A stretch of 64,000 nucleotides of DNA from NCBI GenBank assembly GCA_009909065.1, contig JAAANZ010000013.1, positions 1 through 64,000 on the forward strand. The letters run 5' to 3'. This document shows, piece after piece, positions 1-8,822 of this stretch. Every line of letters begins with the position of its first letter. The stretch's first letter is position 1. This stretch comes from Alphaproteobacteria bacterium. Lineage in GTDB: Bacteria > Pseudomonadota > Alphaproteobacteria > Caulobacterales > Hyphomonadaceae. The notes under the pieces were generated by a model that saw nothing but the letters and a program-made list of their open reading frames with translations, made no database searches and had not been told where the DNA came from. The position numbers and the translations under genes were made by a program.

Positions 1-509
1 CATGGGCGATTGTCGAGCGGGTGATCCCGCATTGGGTCAAGGATGTCGCCGAGCCGCTGCGCGTGACCTATGATGTCGGGCTCGGCCGCGAATTCACCGG
101 CACCGAACTGGTCTCGGAAGTCTCGATGCGCCAGCGTGACGGCACCGGCGAGGATGACCTGTCGGACAATTGGCGCATCCATCGCATGAAGAATCGCTGG
201 CAGGGCGGCGAGGAGTCCGGCCATCATCCCTATCCCGGGACCTTTCCGGTCGTGATGACGGATGAGTATGACTGGGGCGGCTGGCGCGTGCCCGGCGCCG
301 AATACGACCGCAACCCGGCGAAGATCGAGTATCAGGCCCGGCTCATCTGCAATGCGCCTCACATGCTTCGAACGCTGCGCGCAGTCATTGATCTGGTCGC
401 GCGCCATCGCGAGAGCGTCCCGGCGGAACTGCTAGAAGAGGCCCGCTCGGCCAGTGCGATCCTGAGGCATGTCTATGACGTGTCCGAAGGGGTCAGGGCG
501 GCCGAGTAA
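1..509 (+). CDS. Hypothetical protein, 5'-partial
   Basis: The reading frame is open from base 3 to the TAA at 507-509, so this is probably the C-terminal part of a gene starting outside the window; a GTG at 21 is in frame but has no obvious Shine-Dalgarno sequence in the visible bases. About 169 residues are visible. They are hydrophilic, rich in acidic and aromatic residues early on, with a helical last 60 residues around NAPHMLRTLRAVIDLV. There is no signal peptide or membrane segment in the visible part. I do not recognise the family. It converges on the VanZ-like gene and overlaps its 3' end by 17 bases. Confidence 0.6.
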   Translation, partial: WAIVERVIPHWVKDVAEPLRVTYDVGLGREFTGTELVSEVSMRQRDGTGEDDLSDNWRIHRMKNRWQGGEESGHHPYPGTFPVVMTDEYDWGGWRVPGAEYDRNPAKIEYQARLICNAPHMLRTLRAVIDLVARHRESVPAELLEEARSASAILRHVYDVSEGVRAAE

Positions 510-873
510 CGCGCAGGCGTCGCACGCCCAAGACGAGACCCGTGCCGGCAAGCACGCCCACCGTATTGGCCAGCGCGTCAGCGAAACTCGCTTCCCGGCC
601 GAGTGGCATCATGCCCTGCAGGGCCTCCAGGAACGCGCCATAAAGGATGAGCGCCAGGACCGGGCCGGCCGGAACGCGTGGCAGGGACAGGGCAGTCAGC
701 GCCGAAAGCACGCCATAGGCGAGCAGGTGCTGGAGCTTGTCGAGATGAGGCACGCCGGCCGCGCCGGAAGGGGGTTTCAGCGAGGCAAAGGCGATAATGA
801 GCGCCGCGATCAGCGCCGCCACGAGCGCTGCGCCGGCCCGGATGCGCCGGTCGTCGATGAAAGCCTTGATCAT
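493..873 (-). CDS. VanZ-like family membrane protein
   Basis: A 126-residue integral membrane protein with about four hydrophobic helices: residues ~12-30, and further spans around LAYGVLSALTALSLP, VLALILYGAFLEALQGMMP and the C-terminal VGVLAGTGLVLGV. The HLDKLQHLLAYGVL segment (charged HxDKxxH followed by a helix) and the E-x-x-Q pair in LEALQGMMP are typical of the VanZ-like family, whose founder is linked to teicoplanin resistance but whose chromosomal members mostly have unknown function. The ATG at 873 is preceded by GGGAGCG. It is transcribed away from pepN; the 109 bases between them must hold both promoters. Confidence 0.8.
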   Translation of the reverse strand: MIKAFIDDRRIRAGAALVAALIAALIIAFASLKPPSGAAGVPHLDKLQHLLAYGVLSALTALSLPRVPAGPVLALILYGAFLEALQGMMPLGREASFADALANTVGVLAGTGLVLGVRRLRVTRPP

Positions 874-982
874 GTCGCCAGAGCGCTCCCTTGCACTTGC
901 CCGCGCCTAACCGCACCTTGCCCCCTTGTGGCAAGCCGGAACAGGCCGGCCCCCGACGCAGCAAGAAGGAGACCGGCGACCG

Positions 983-3589
983 ATGCGCACCGATACGCCC
1001 GTTCCCGTGAAGCTTTCCGAATACGCGCCCTATCCGTTCGAGATCGACCGGGTGTCGCTGGTCTTCGAACTCGATCCGCAGGAGACCCGCGTCCGCGCGG
1101 TCATGGATGTGCGTCGCACGGGTCCCGGCGACATGGTGCTCGATGGGGTGGGTCTTGATCTGCGCGCGCTCGCGATCGATGGCGACCCGCTTGGCGAGGC
1201 CCGCTATACGCGGGACGCCGAGCGGCTGACCCTGCATGACGTGCCGGACGCTTTCCGGCTGGAGACGGCCGTCACGATCTCGCCATCCGGCAATACAGCC
1301 CTGTCGGGCCTCTACATGTCCGGCGGGCGTTTCTGCACCCAGTGCGAAGCTGACGGGTTTCGCCGGATTACCTACTGGCCCGATCGGCCGGACGTGATGA
1401 GCCGCTTCCATGTGCGGATCGAGGCGCCCAAGGAGGGCTTTCCGATCCTCCTGTCGAACGGCACACCGGGCGCTTCGGGCGATCTTGGCGATGGCCGGCA
1501 TTTTGCCGAATGGGACGACCCCCATCCCAAACCCTCTTACCTCTTTGCGCTGTGCGCGGGCGACTATGATGTCTATACCGACAGTTTCACGACGATGGGC
1601 GCCGAAACGGTTGACCTCGCTATCCATGTCGACAAGGGCGATGGCCCGCGCGCGGCCTGGGCCATGGAGAGCCTCAAGGCGGCCATGGCCTGGGACGAGG
1701 CGGTTTTCGGGCGCGAATACGATCTTGGCCGGTTCAATATCGTCGCGGTGCGCGACTTCAATTTCGGCGCCATGGAGAACAAGGGCCTCAACATCTTCAA
1801 TTCCGCCTATGTGCTGGCCGATGAGGCGACCGCCACGGATGCCGATTTCGAGGCGATCGAGAGCATTGTCGCGCATGAATATTTCCATAACTGGACGGGC
1901 AACCGCATCACCTGCCGTGACTGGTTCCAGCTCTGCCTGAAGGAGGGGTTGACGGTCTTCCGCGACCAGGAATTTTCCGCGGATATGCGCTCGCGGCCGG
2001 TTCAACGCATAAAGGACGTGATCCGCCTGAGGGCGCGCCAGTTTCCCGAGGATGCCGGGCCGCTGGCCCACCCGGTTCGCCCCGACAATTATGCCAGCGT
2101 CGACAATCTGTATACCGCCACCGTTTACGAAAAGGGCGCCGAACTGATCCGCATGCTCAAGGCGCTGATCGGCGAGGACGCTTTTGCCCGGGGCATGGAC
2201 ATCTATTTCGAGCGTCATGATGGGGATGCGGCCACGATCGAGGACTTCTATGCCTGTTTCGAAGCCGCGAGCGGTCAGGATCTTGCCGCCTTCCGACGCT
2301 GGTATGGCCAGGCCGGAACCCCGCAGGTGAGCGTCAGCGAAAGCTGGGACGAGGAAAACGGGCGGCTCACCATCGCGCTGTCCCAGCATGTCCCGTCAAC
2401 GCCCGGACAGTCTGACAAGCAACCCGTGCCCATTCCTCTGGCCGCGGCCCTTCTGGACGGTGAGGGCGGCCAGATCGCCGCCGATGGCTGGCCCGGGGGG
2501 GAGCGCACCCTGGTGCTGGATACGGCCCATAAGGATTTCGTCGTCGAGCTCCGCGGCGGGGCCCGGCGACCGCTGGTTTCGCTCAATCGCGGTTTCTCCG
2601 CGCCGGTGCGCCTTGTGCGGGGCGAGGAGGACTTCGCCGGCCGGCTGGCGCGCGCCGCTGCCGAAACCGACCCTTTCAACCGATGGGACGGCCTTCAGTC
2701 GCTGATGAGCGACAATCTGCTGGCCATTGCCTATGGCGGGGTGGCCAGCCCCGACGAACGGCTGGTTGTGGCCGTTGCCGGAGCTGTCGAGAGCGCCGGC
2801 GAAAGCGATCCGGCCTTTGCCGCACTTCTTGCACGTGTGCCGGAAATCGGGGGCCTCTTCCTGGAGCATGAGCCGGCCGCCCCGCAGGCTCTGGAGTTCG
2901 CGCGCGAAGCGTTTCGCCGGGCACTTGCCGAAGCCTTGCGGCCGGTGATTGAAGAAAGGCTGTCGCATCCCTCCCCGGCGCCCTTTCGGCCGGATGCCGA
3001 ACAGGCCGGTGTACGCGCACTGCGCAGCGCGCTGACAGACCTGCGCGCGGAACTCGGCCTTGAAAGCGCTGCGGCTTTGAAAGCGCAGTTTGACGGCGCT
3101 TCGAACATGACCGAGGCGCTGGCGGCGCTCAGGGCGCTGACCCGTCTCGACACACCGGAACGTGACGCAGCGCTCGCCGGTTTTCACGCGAGGTGGAAAG
3201 ACCAGCCTCTTGTCCTTGACAAATGGTTCGCGGCCCAGGCGCTAAATGTCGATGCTGAAGGCGCGCGGCAGCTAACAGCGCACCCCGATTTCGACCTTGG
3301 CAATCCCAACCGGGTGCGCTCGGTGGTCGGAGTTTTCGCGATGCAGAATCTATGCGCCTTTCATGATCCCGGCGGCGCAGGCCATACCTTCTTGGCCGAC
3401 ATGGCCCGGGCGGCCGACAGTCGTAACCCCGCGCTGGCCGCGCGCCTGCTGACGGCGTTTGAACAGTGGCGCAAGCTGGAGCCTGTGGCCCGTGACAGTG
3501 CGCGGCGAACGCTGGAGGCGCTCAGCGAAGACGGGCTGTCCGGAAATGCGGGTGATATTGTCGGGCGGGCCCTGGCCGATACGGACTGA
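983..3589 (+). CDS. pepN: Aminopeptidase N (M1 family zinc metallopeptidase)
   Basis: An 868-residue cytosolic M1 aminopeptidase that removes N-terminal residues from peptides. The substrate-recognition motif GAMEN starts at residue 262. The zinc site is HEYFH at residues 298-302 with the third ligand Glu321, giving the family spacing HExxH-x18-E. Length matches bacterial PepN of the E. coli type (about 870). The frame is open upstream to 926, but the ATG at 983 has AAGAAGGAGA just before it and gives the usual N-terminus, so I chose it. It is followed after 89 bases by a PleC-like histidine kinase on the same strand. Confidence 0.95.
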   Translation: MRTDTPVPVKLSEYAPYPFEIDRVSLVFELDPQETRVRAVMDVRRTGPGDMVLDGVGLDLRALAIDGDPLGEARYTRDAERLTLHDVPDAFRLETAVTISPSGNTALSGLYMSGGRFCTQCEADGFRRITYWPDRPDVMSRFHVRIEAPKEGFPILLSNGTPGASGDLGDGRHFAEWDDPHPKPSYLFALCAGDYDVYTDSFTTMGAETVDLAIHVDKGDGPRAAWAMESLKAAMAWDEAVFGREYDLGRFNIVAVRDFNFGAMENKGLNIFNSAYVLADEATATDADFEAIESIVAHEYFHNWTGNRITCRDWFQLCLKEGLTVFRDQEFSADMRSRPVQRIKDVIRLRARQFPEDAGPLAHPVRPDNYASVDNLYTATVYEKGAELIRMLKALIGEDAFARGMDIYFERHDGDAATIEDFYACFEAASGQDLAAFRRWYGQAGTPQVSVSESWDEENGRLTIALSQHVPSTPGQSDKQPVPIPLAAALLDGEGGQIAADGWPGGERTLVLDTAHKDFVVELRGGARRPLVSLNRGFSAPVRLVRGEEDFAGRLARAAAETDPFNRWDGLQSLMSDNLLAIAYGGVASPDERLVVAVAGAVESAGESDPAFAALLARVPEIGGLFLEHEPAAPQALEFAREAFRRALAEALRPVIEERLSHPSPAPFRPDAEQAGVRALRSALTDLRAELGLESAAALKAQFDGASNMTEALAALRALTRLDTPERDAALAGFHARWKDQPLVLDKWFAAQALNVDAEGARQLTAHPDFDLGNPNRVRSVVGVFAMQNLCAFHDPGGAGHTFLADMARAADSRNPALAARLLTAFEQWRKLEPVARDSARRTLEALSEDGLSGNAGDIVGRALADTD

Positions 3590-3598
3590 GCCCGAAAC

Positions 3599-3621
3599 GT
3601 GTTAACTTTAACACTTGTTAA
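3599..3621. promoter_or_regulatory. TTAA-rich dyad upstream of the PleC-like kinase gene
   Basis: A perfect inverted repeat, GTGTTAA-CT-TTAACAC, lies at 3599-3614, and another TTAA follows at 3618-3621, so three TTAA tetramers occur in 23 bases of a GC-rich intergenic gap. CtrA, the alphaproteobacterial cell-cycle regulator, binds TTAA-N7-TTAA; here the last two tetramers are separated by 6. A CtrA or other regulator site is therefore an inference. It could equally be a weak terminator for pepN, though the two-base loop and absent T-run argue against that. Confidence 0.35.
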
Positions 3622-3678
3622 GCCTTCACCCTGAAGAAAAAACGATCAGGGAGAATACCCTCAATTCAGGCGGGTGCC

Positions 3679-6081
3679 GTGACTCAGGCGGAACAGGGCA
3701 GGACAGGACAGGGACAGGGCCGGATTTTCGGCCTGCCCGGACGGCTGGGCCTTGTCATTGCGGCATTGGTGGCGCTGGAGGGCGGGGCGCTCGCGCTCAA
3801 GGCTTATGACGAGAAGCGCACGAGCGAGCGTCATACGCTTGCCAGCCTGCAGCGCGAAGCTGCCGCGCTGGCCGAACATGTAAATGGCCGCGCCGAACGG
3901 GCTGTGTCAGTGGTTGGGCTTGGCCAGAAGGCCGGGGCCGGGCGCGGCCTGGTCGATGACAGCCTGCCCGACACGGAAATGGTTCTCAGTCTGCGCGATG
4001 CGGCCCAGTCGCCGCAAGGCTCGCGCATCCGTGCGGCCGCCGATACCGCGATGTCGAGCCTTGCCAGCCGCGAGAGTCTCGGCCTGACACGTGATGGCGA
4101 CCTGGTTCTCGTCACCTCCCACGATGCGCTACCCAAGCAGCTTGCCTTCACGGATGCGGCCAGCTGGCTGCCCGCGCCGCGTGATGGCCGGCGCTATATG
4201 CTGGCACAGGGAGATATCCGTGCCGGGTCCGGCGACCGGCAGCTTGCCGAACCGGCCCGGACCGCCTCGCTCGACCGACCGCGGATCCAGTCGGTTGATG
4301 GGTTGCCCCGCACGGCAACGGCGTGTGCGCCGCTGGCGAGCGGGGCCTTGCAGGCCTGTGTCACCCGGCCGGCGCCGATGTTCAAGCGCAGTGACCTTTT
4401 GCACTTCCTCAGTTATGGGCTCCTGCTGGCCGCACCTGCGCTCGCCATTCTCGGTCTTGCCCGAATGGTGGCGCGCGGCGAGACCCGCAATGATGGCCAG
4501 GCCGCGCGCATGCGCTCGGCCGAGGCGCAACTCGACCTGGTGATGACGGGGGCGCGTGCGGGCTCGTTCCGCTGGAACACGCAAACCGATACGGTTCGCC
4601 TCAGCCCCATGGCGGGTGAATTGCTGGGGCTCGACGCCGATGCGGAGCTGACGGGCCAGGCGCTCCTGGCCAGCGTCCATCCACGCGAACACGAGCGCGT
4701 CGCCAACGCCGTGGCGACGGCGCCGGAAAAGGGCTGGCTTCACGTGGATTTCGCCACCGAGACCTCGCAGGGCCGCCAGTTCGTGGAATTGCGCGCCAGC
4801 CCGAACGGCGAAGCCGGGCCTGATGATTTCAGCGGCATCATCATGGATGTGACAGAACAGAAGATTGCCGATCTCAGGCTGCGCGCGGCCGAACGGCGCC
4901 TTCGCAATGCGATCGAGGGCTTCTCCGGCCCGTTCGCCCTCTGGGACAAGCGTCGCCGGCTGCTTTACTGGAACCGCGCCTTTGCACGCGATTTCCGTCT
5001 CGAGGAAACGCTGCGCCCGGGGATCGGCCACGAGACAGTCGGGATTGCCCGCGCCGATGCGATCCGTCGCGAAGTGCCCTCTCTGGAGGAAAGCGACACG
5101 TGTTTCCTCGAACTGCACAACGGGTGCTGGCTCAAGCTCGTCGAGCGGACCACGAATGAGGATGTGACGATCACCCTGGGCCTGGATGTCACGAATGATG
5201 TGCGCAACGAGGAACAGCTCAAGCGCCAGAAGGCGAAACTCAAGCAGCTTGTTTTCGATCTCGAACAGTCCGAGGGCCACGCTGCCGAACTGGCCAAGAA
5301 ATATGATGAGGAGCGCGCCCGCGCCGAACATGCCGCTCACACCAAGAGCGCCTTCCTGGCCAATATGAGCCATGAACTGCGCACCCCGCTCAATGCGATC
5401 AACGGTTTCTCGGAGATCCTGTCGAATGAGCTTTACGGTCCGCTCGGGGATGCGCGCTACAAGGGCTATGCCGACGATATCCTGACCTCCGGCCAGCACC
5501 TGCTGGACCTTATCAATGACATTCTCGACATGGCGAAGATCGAGGCCGGCAAGATGACCATTGCGTGCGCCGAGATCGATCCAGTCGATCCGGTGGATGC
5601 GGCCGTGCGCATGGTGCGCCACAAGGCCGAGGAGAAGGAAATCCGCCTGGTCCTGAAGGCGCCCCAAGACCTGCCCCGGATCGATGCCGATCACCGCGCG
5701 ATCCGGCAGATGGTGCTGAACCTCGTCTCGAACGCGCTGAAATTCACGGACAAAGGCGGTCATGTCGTGGTCTCGCTCGACCAGGTCGGCCGGGAAATGC
5801 GGATTGCCGTGACCGATGACGGTATCGGCATCCCGAAAGAGCATATCCCGCGGCTGGCACAGCCTTTCGAACAGGTCGCCGACACGCGTGACCGCAACAC
5901 TGACGGCACGGGGCTCGGCCTGGCGCTGACCAAGTCATTTGCCGAGATGCATGGCGGGCGCATTTCCATTGCCAGCCAGCCGGAAAAGGGCACCCGAGTG
6001 TCCATCTATCTTCCGCTGGCGGCGGCGGGAAGCGGCTGCAATGACCAAACGCAGCCGGCGGCCAGAAAGAATGTGGCCTGA
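3679..6081 (+). CDS. PAS-domain sensor histidine kinase, PleC/DivJ-like
   Basis: An 800-residue membrane histidine kinase. Hydrophobic segments at residues ~22-40 and ~243-262 enclose a ~200-residue periplasmic region. Two PAS-like regions follow at ~285-395 (ending in GIIMDVTEQK) and ~400-505, then a coiled coil with a long basic/acidic helix. The HisKA box SHELRTPLNAINGFSEIL has the phospho-acceptor His at 565. The ATPase domain shows NLVSNALKF (N box), DDGIGIPKE (G1) and GTGLGLALTKSF (G2). The stretch after the H box, through GQHLLDLINDILDMAKIEAG, resembles Caulobacter PleC and DivJ, which control DivK/PleD and thereby CtrA. The start is a GTG; no better start is visible. No response regulator lies next to it, as expected for an orphan kinase. 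Confidence 0.88.
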   Translation: MTQAEQGRTGQGQGRIFGLPGRLGLVIAALVALEGGALALKAYDEKRTSERHTLASLQREAAALAEHVNGRAERAVSVVGLGQKAGAGRGLVDDSLPDTEMVLSLRDAAQSPQGSRIRAAADTAMSSLASRESLGLTRDGDLVLVTSHDALPKQLAFTDAASWLPAPRDGRRYMLAQGDIRAGSGDRQLAEPARTASLDRPRIQSVDGLPRTATACAPLASGALQACVTRPAPMFKRSDLLHFLSYGLLLAAPALAILGLARMVARGETRNDGQAARMRSAEAQLDLVMTGARAGSFRWNTQTDTVRLSPMAGELLGLDADAELTGQALLASVHPREHERVANAVATAPEKGWLHVDFATETSQGRQFVELRASPNGEAGPDDFSGIIMDVTEQKIADLRLRAAERRLRNAIEGFSGPFALWDKRRRLLYWNRAFARDFRLEETLRPGIGHETVGIARADAIRREVPSLEESDTCFLELHNGCWLKLVERTTNEDVTITLGLDVTNDVRNEEQLKRQKAKLKQLVFDLEQSEGHAAELAKKYDEERARAEHAAHTKSAFLANMSHELRTPLNAINGFSEILSNELYGPLGDARYKGYADDILTSGQHLLDLINDILDMAKIEAGKMTIACAEIDPVDPVDAAVRMVRHKAEEKEIRLVLKAPQDLPRIDADHRAIRQMVLNLVSNALKFTDKGGHVVVSLDQVGREMRIAVTDDGIGIPKEHIPRLAQPFEQVADTRDRNTDGTGLGLALTKSFAEMHGGRISIASQPEKGTRVSIYLPLAAAGSGCNDQTQPAARKNVA

Positions 6082-6164
6082 CGGATGTGGTGATCAGTCT
6101 GCCCCTGCCGGCGCTGATGGCGGGCCCAATGCCGGGCATGCCTACGGCATCCGGAACGCGCCGG

Positions 6165-6689
6165 TCACTCGACGCGGCGTGCCCGGAAACTGCGACTGTT
6201 GCCGATCTTCATCTTGAAACTGCCGAGAGCCGCGCGCTTGATTTCGGCGATATTCTCGGTGCGCGAGCTGACATGGACCCTTCGGGAGTCGATCTGCTCC
6301 CAGACCTGGCCATTGTCCAGCCGGATGGTCAGCTTGCCGAAGGGGCCTTCACTTATGTTCGTGACGCCGGCATTGACCGTATCCACCCGATCATCATCCT
6401 CCTGACCGAAACCGAGCATGCTGAATCCCGGAAGGGACAGTCCGAAATTCCTGCGACGGTCTTCCTCGACTTCGCGGCGCGAAACGGCCCGGATTTCGCC
6501 GGATTTCTCGGCCTGTTCGAGGCGCCCGACCGCCTCGTCATAACAGGCAAGGCGTTCGCGGTCGGCATCGATATCCGCGCAGGCGTAGACCTCGCCGGTC
6601 GAGACGGGCGGATCGCTCTCGGCAAGCGCGGGGCCTGTCCAGATGATGAGCGCCGGAACGGCAAGGATGCACTTTCTGTTCACTTTCAT
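6165..6689 (-). CDS. Hypothetical exported protein
   Basis: A 174-residue protein with a short signal peptide (basic MKVNRK, hydrophobic ILAVPALIIW, then GPALAES with a likely cut after ALA). The mature part has a CADIDADRERLACYDEAV segment; a Cys pair flanking an acidic helix with RLACYD is frequent in exported alphaproteobacterial proteins of unknown role. The C-terminal half (GPFGKLTIRLDNGQVWEQI) looks like beta-strands. I chose the ATG at 6689, where GGGA is spaced about seven bases upstream; an ATG two codons earlier (6695) is possible. It is convergent with the kinase gene and divergent from the peptide-binding protein gene. Function unknown. Confidence 0.75.
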   Translation of the reverse strand: MKVNRKCILAVPALIIWTGPALAESDPPVSTGEVYACADIDADRERLACYDEAVGRLEQAEKSGEIRAVSRREVEEDRRRNFGLSLPGFSMLGFGQEDDDRVDTVNAGVTNISEGPFGKLTIRLDNGQVWEQIDSRRVHVSSRTENIAEIKRAALGSFKMKIGNSRSFRARRVE

Positions 6690-6816
6690 GTTCATTTCCC
6701 GGGCAATCGAGGTGGCGGTCCTGGCGCCGGTGCGCCGCCGGCGTTGCCAGCCTTGGCAAGAATTGTAGGAATACTGGCAGATCAGTGCGACGGCGAAAAG
6801 CTCCGGAGGTATTTGC

Positions 6817-8439
6817 ATGGCAGTCAGGACAAGTTGGACGAAAGGGGCACTTGCCTTGCTGGCGGCAGGGCTGTCGGCCTGCGGGGGCGGCGACACGGCG
6901 CAATATGGCGACATGCTGCGCCGGGGCATCAGCGCCAATCCGGACTCGCTCGATCCCCACAAGGCCTCTTCGGCATGGGAGAACATCGTCATCGGCGACA
7001 TGTTCGAGGGGCTTTACGTGACCAATGCGGCCGGCGAGCCCGAGCTTGGTGCGGCCGAGAGCGTCAGTGTTGATGACAGCCAGACCGTCTACACATTCAC
7101 GCTGAAGGATGCGCTCTGGTCGGACGGCGAGCCTGTCACGGCAGAGGATTTCGTCTTCGCCTTCCGGCGCCTCCAGGACCCGGAGACCGCGGCGCAATAC
7201 GCTTCGCTGTTATGGGTGGTGAAGAATGCGGCCGCCGTGAATGCCGGCGAATTGCCACCTGAAGAACTGGGTGTGCGCGCGCTGGATGAACAGACGCTGG
7301 AGATCACGCTCGAATATCCCGCGCCCTACCTGCCGGGCCTGTTGTCGCATTATGCGTCCTATCCCGTTCCGAAACATGTCGTTGAAGCGCATGGCGACCA
7401 GTGGGTGCGAGAAGAGAATATTGTCGTCAACGGGCCTTATGTGCTCGAGGACTGGACGATCGGCGCCTCGCTCCTGGCGCGCAAGAATGAGAACTGGGCC
7501 GGCGTCGAGGATCTGTGCTTCGACACGATCGCCTATTTCCCGATCTCGGATCTCAATGCGGTCGAGCGCAAGATCGAGGCGGGCGAACTCGATGTGAACA
7601 ATGCCTTTGAGGGCCCGCGCAAGGCCGAGATCGAGCGCCGCCTGCCGGGCTGGGTGCGGACCGGGACGGCTTTGACGACGACCTATTGGGTGTTCAATAC
7701 CGATGAGCCGCCGTTTGATGATGTGCGCGTGCGCAAGGCGCTCGCCATGGCGCTCGACCGGGAATACATTGTCGAAAACGTGATGACGCCGGGCTTCCGG
7801 CCGGCCTACAGCTTCGTGCCGCCGGGTATCGCCAATTATGTGCCTGAGGATGAGCGCCCCGAGGTCGCCTGGGCGGACATGGCGCGTGAGGACCGCCTCA
7901 TCGAGGCCCGCCGCCTGCTGGAGGAGGCCGGTCACGGGCCCGACAATCCGCTGCGTTTCACCTATATGTATCGCTCGACCAGCGACAATCGCAAGCCGCC
8001 GCCGGTCGCCCAGGCCAACTGGAAACAGGTGGCTGACTGGGTCGAGCCGGAATTGCTGCTGCAGGACACCAAGGTGCTCTATAACCGCTTGCGCGAGGCC
8101 GATTTCGAGTTTTCCGATGCCGGCTGGGTCGCCGATTTCAACGACCCGCACAATTTCCTCTACCTGCTCGATTCCGAAACCGGCCAGCTCAATTACGGCA
8201 ATTACGAGAATGCGCAGTATGATGCGCTGCTGCGCGCCTCGAATACCGAGCTGGACAGGGACAAGCGCGCCGAGCTTCTGGCCGAGGCCGAGCAGATCAT
8301 GCTCGAGGAGATGCCGCTCAGCCCGATGTGGTTCCAGGTCAACCAGAACCTGGTCGATCCGGAACTGACCGGCTGGCAGGACAATGTCGTCGACATCCAC
8401 CGTTCGCGTTATCTGTGCTATCCTGAACTCGAGGACTGA
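6817..8439 (+). CDS. Peptide ABC transporter substrate-binding lipoprotein (SBP family 5, OppA/DppA-like)
   Basis: A 540-residue extracytoplasmic solute-binding protein of ABC family 5. The N-terminus is a lipoprotein signal with lipobox LSAC (Cys22). Family hallmarks include the early NPDSLDPHKA segment, DALWSDGEPVTAEDFVFAFRR (residues ~90-110) and VRKALAMALDREYIV in the middle; OppA-like proteins bind oligopeptides. A CGGAGG motif precedes the ATG. No permease or ATPase genes of a peptide transporter adjoin it, so this is an orphan binding protein or its partners lie elsewhere; a binding protein used for peptidoglycan peptide recycling (MppA-like) is a possible alternative. Confidence 0.9.
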   Translation: MAVRTSWTKGALALLAAGLSACGGGDTAQYGDMLRRGISANPDSLDPHKASSAWENIVIGDMFEGLYVTNAAGEPELGAAESVSVDDSQTVYTFTLKDALWSDGEPVTAEDFVFAFRRLQDPETAAQYASLLWVVKNAAAVNAGELPPEELGVRALDEQTLEITLEYPAPYLPGLLSHYASYPVPKHVVEAHGDQWVREENIVVNGPYVLEDWTIGASLLARKNENWAGVEDLCFDTIAYFPISDLNAVERKIEAGELDVNNAFEGPRKAEIERRLPGWVRTGTALTTTYWVFNTDEPPFDDVRVRKALAMALDREYIVENVMTPGFRPAYSFVPPGIANYVPEDERPEVAWADMAREDRLIEARRLLEEAGHGPDNPLRFTYMYRSTSDNRKPPPVAQANWKQVADWVEPELLLQDTKVLYNRLREADFEFSDAGWVADFNDPHNFLYLLDSETGQLNYGNYENAQYDALLRASNTELDRDKRAELLAEAEQIMLEEMPLSPMWFQVNQNLVDPELTGWQDNVVDIHRSRYLCYPELED

Positions 8440-8477
8440 CCGCGGTGCCGGTTTGCGTCGCGTGGGCCGTCCGGGCC

Positions 8478-8522
8478 GCTGATGCCTGGCATCGGAATGA
8501 TCGCCGTTTGCCCGGCATCAGC
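8478..8522 (+). terminator. Candidate hairpin after the peptide-binding protein gene
   Basis: GCTGATGCC at 8478-8486 is the exact reverse complement of GGCATCAGC at 8514-8522, giving a 9-bp stem with a 27-base loop, 38 bases after the stop codon. There is no T-run after it, so it is not a classical intrinsic terminator. It may stabilise the mRNA end. Confidence 0.3.
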
Positions 8523-8723
8523 CGAGCCGGGCCGCTGGCTTTCGCCCTCCAGGCGCAATTTCGGGTACGCGGAAGCCCGTTATTGCAAAAAGTCTTGCCC
8601 AGTCTTTGAGCCGTTAGGGGGCCGCCATCCTTGGCGCACTTGAATTCCGGGGGCGCGCCGCCCCCTGACTGCGGCAGCAAAGACACACCCGCGCCGATTC
8701 TATGACGGATTTGTCACGACGCG

Positions 8724-8751
8724 TTGACGCTTTTGTATAGGCCGCTCTAAT
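8724..8751 (+). promoter_or_regulatory. Candidate sigma-70-type promoter for the TonB receptor gene
   Basis: TTGACG at 8724-8729 and TCTAAT at 8746-8751 are separated by 16 bases and lie about 70 bases upstream of the receptor start. The match is partial and was found by eye, so this is a suggestion only. Confidence 0.3.
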
Positions 8752-8822
8752 CCTGTTGGCCAAGTCCCGGAAAAGGGGTCCGGGCAGCCGATCATGGCAG
8801 CACATTTATCGGAGGTTCCACA

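Larger units (their letters stand above)
8440..8822. other. Intergenic region (383 bases) between binding protein and TonB receptor
   Basis: No supported gene. It holds a 9-bp perfect inverted repeat (8478-8486 with 8514-8522) shortly after the binding-protein stop and a candidate promoter for the receptor near 8724-8751. The long leader from that promoter to the receptor start is about 70 bases. I see no riboswitch consensus. Confidence 0.6.

Noticed and set aside
578-2389. A 603-codon open frame antisense to pepN
   Set aside because: It is the high-GC shadow of a certain aminopeptidase N; the composition is repetitive and no domain is visible.
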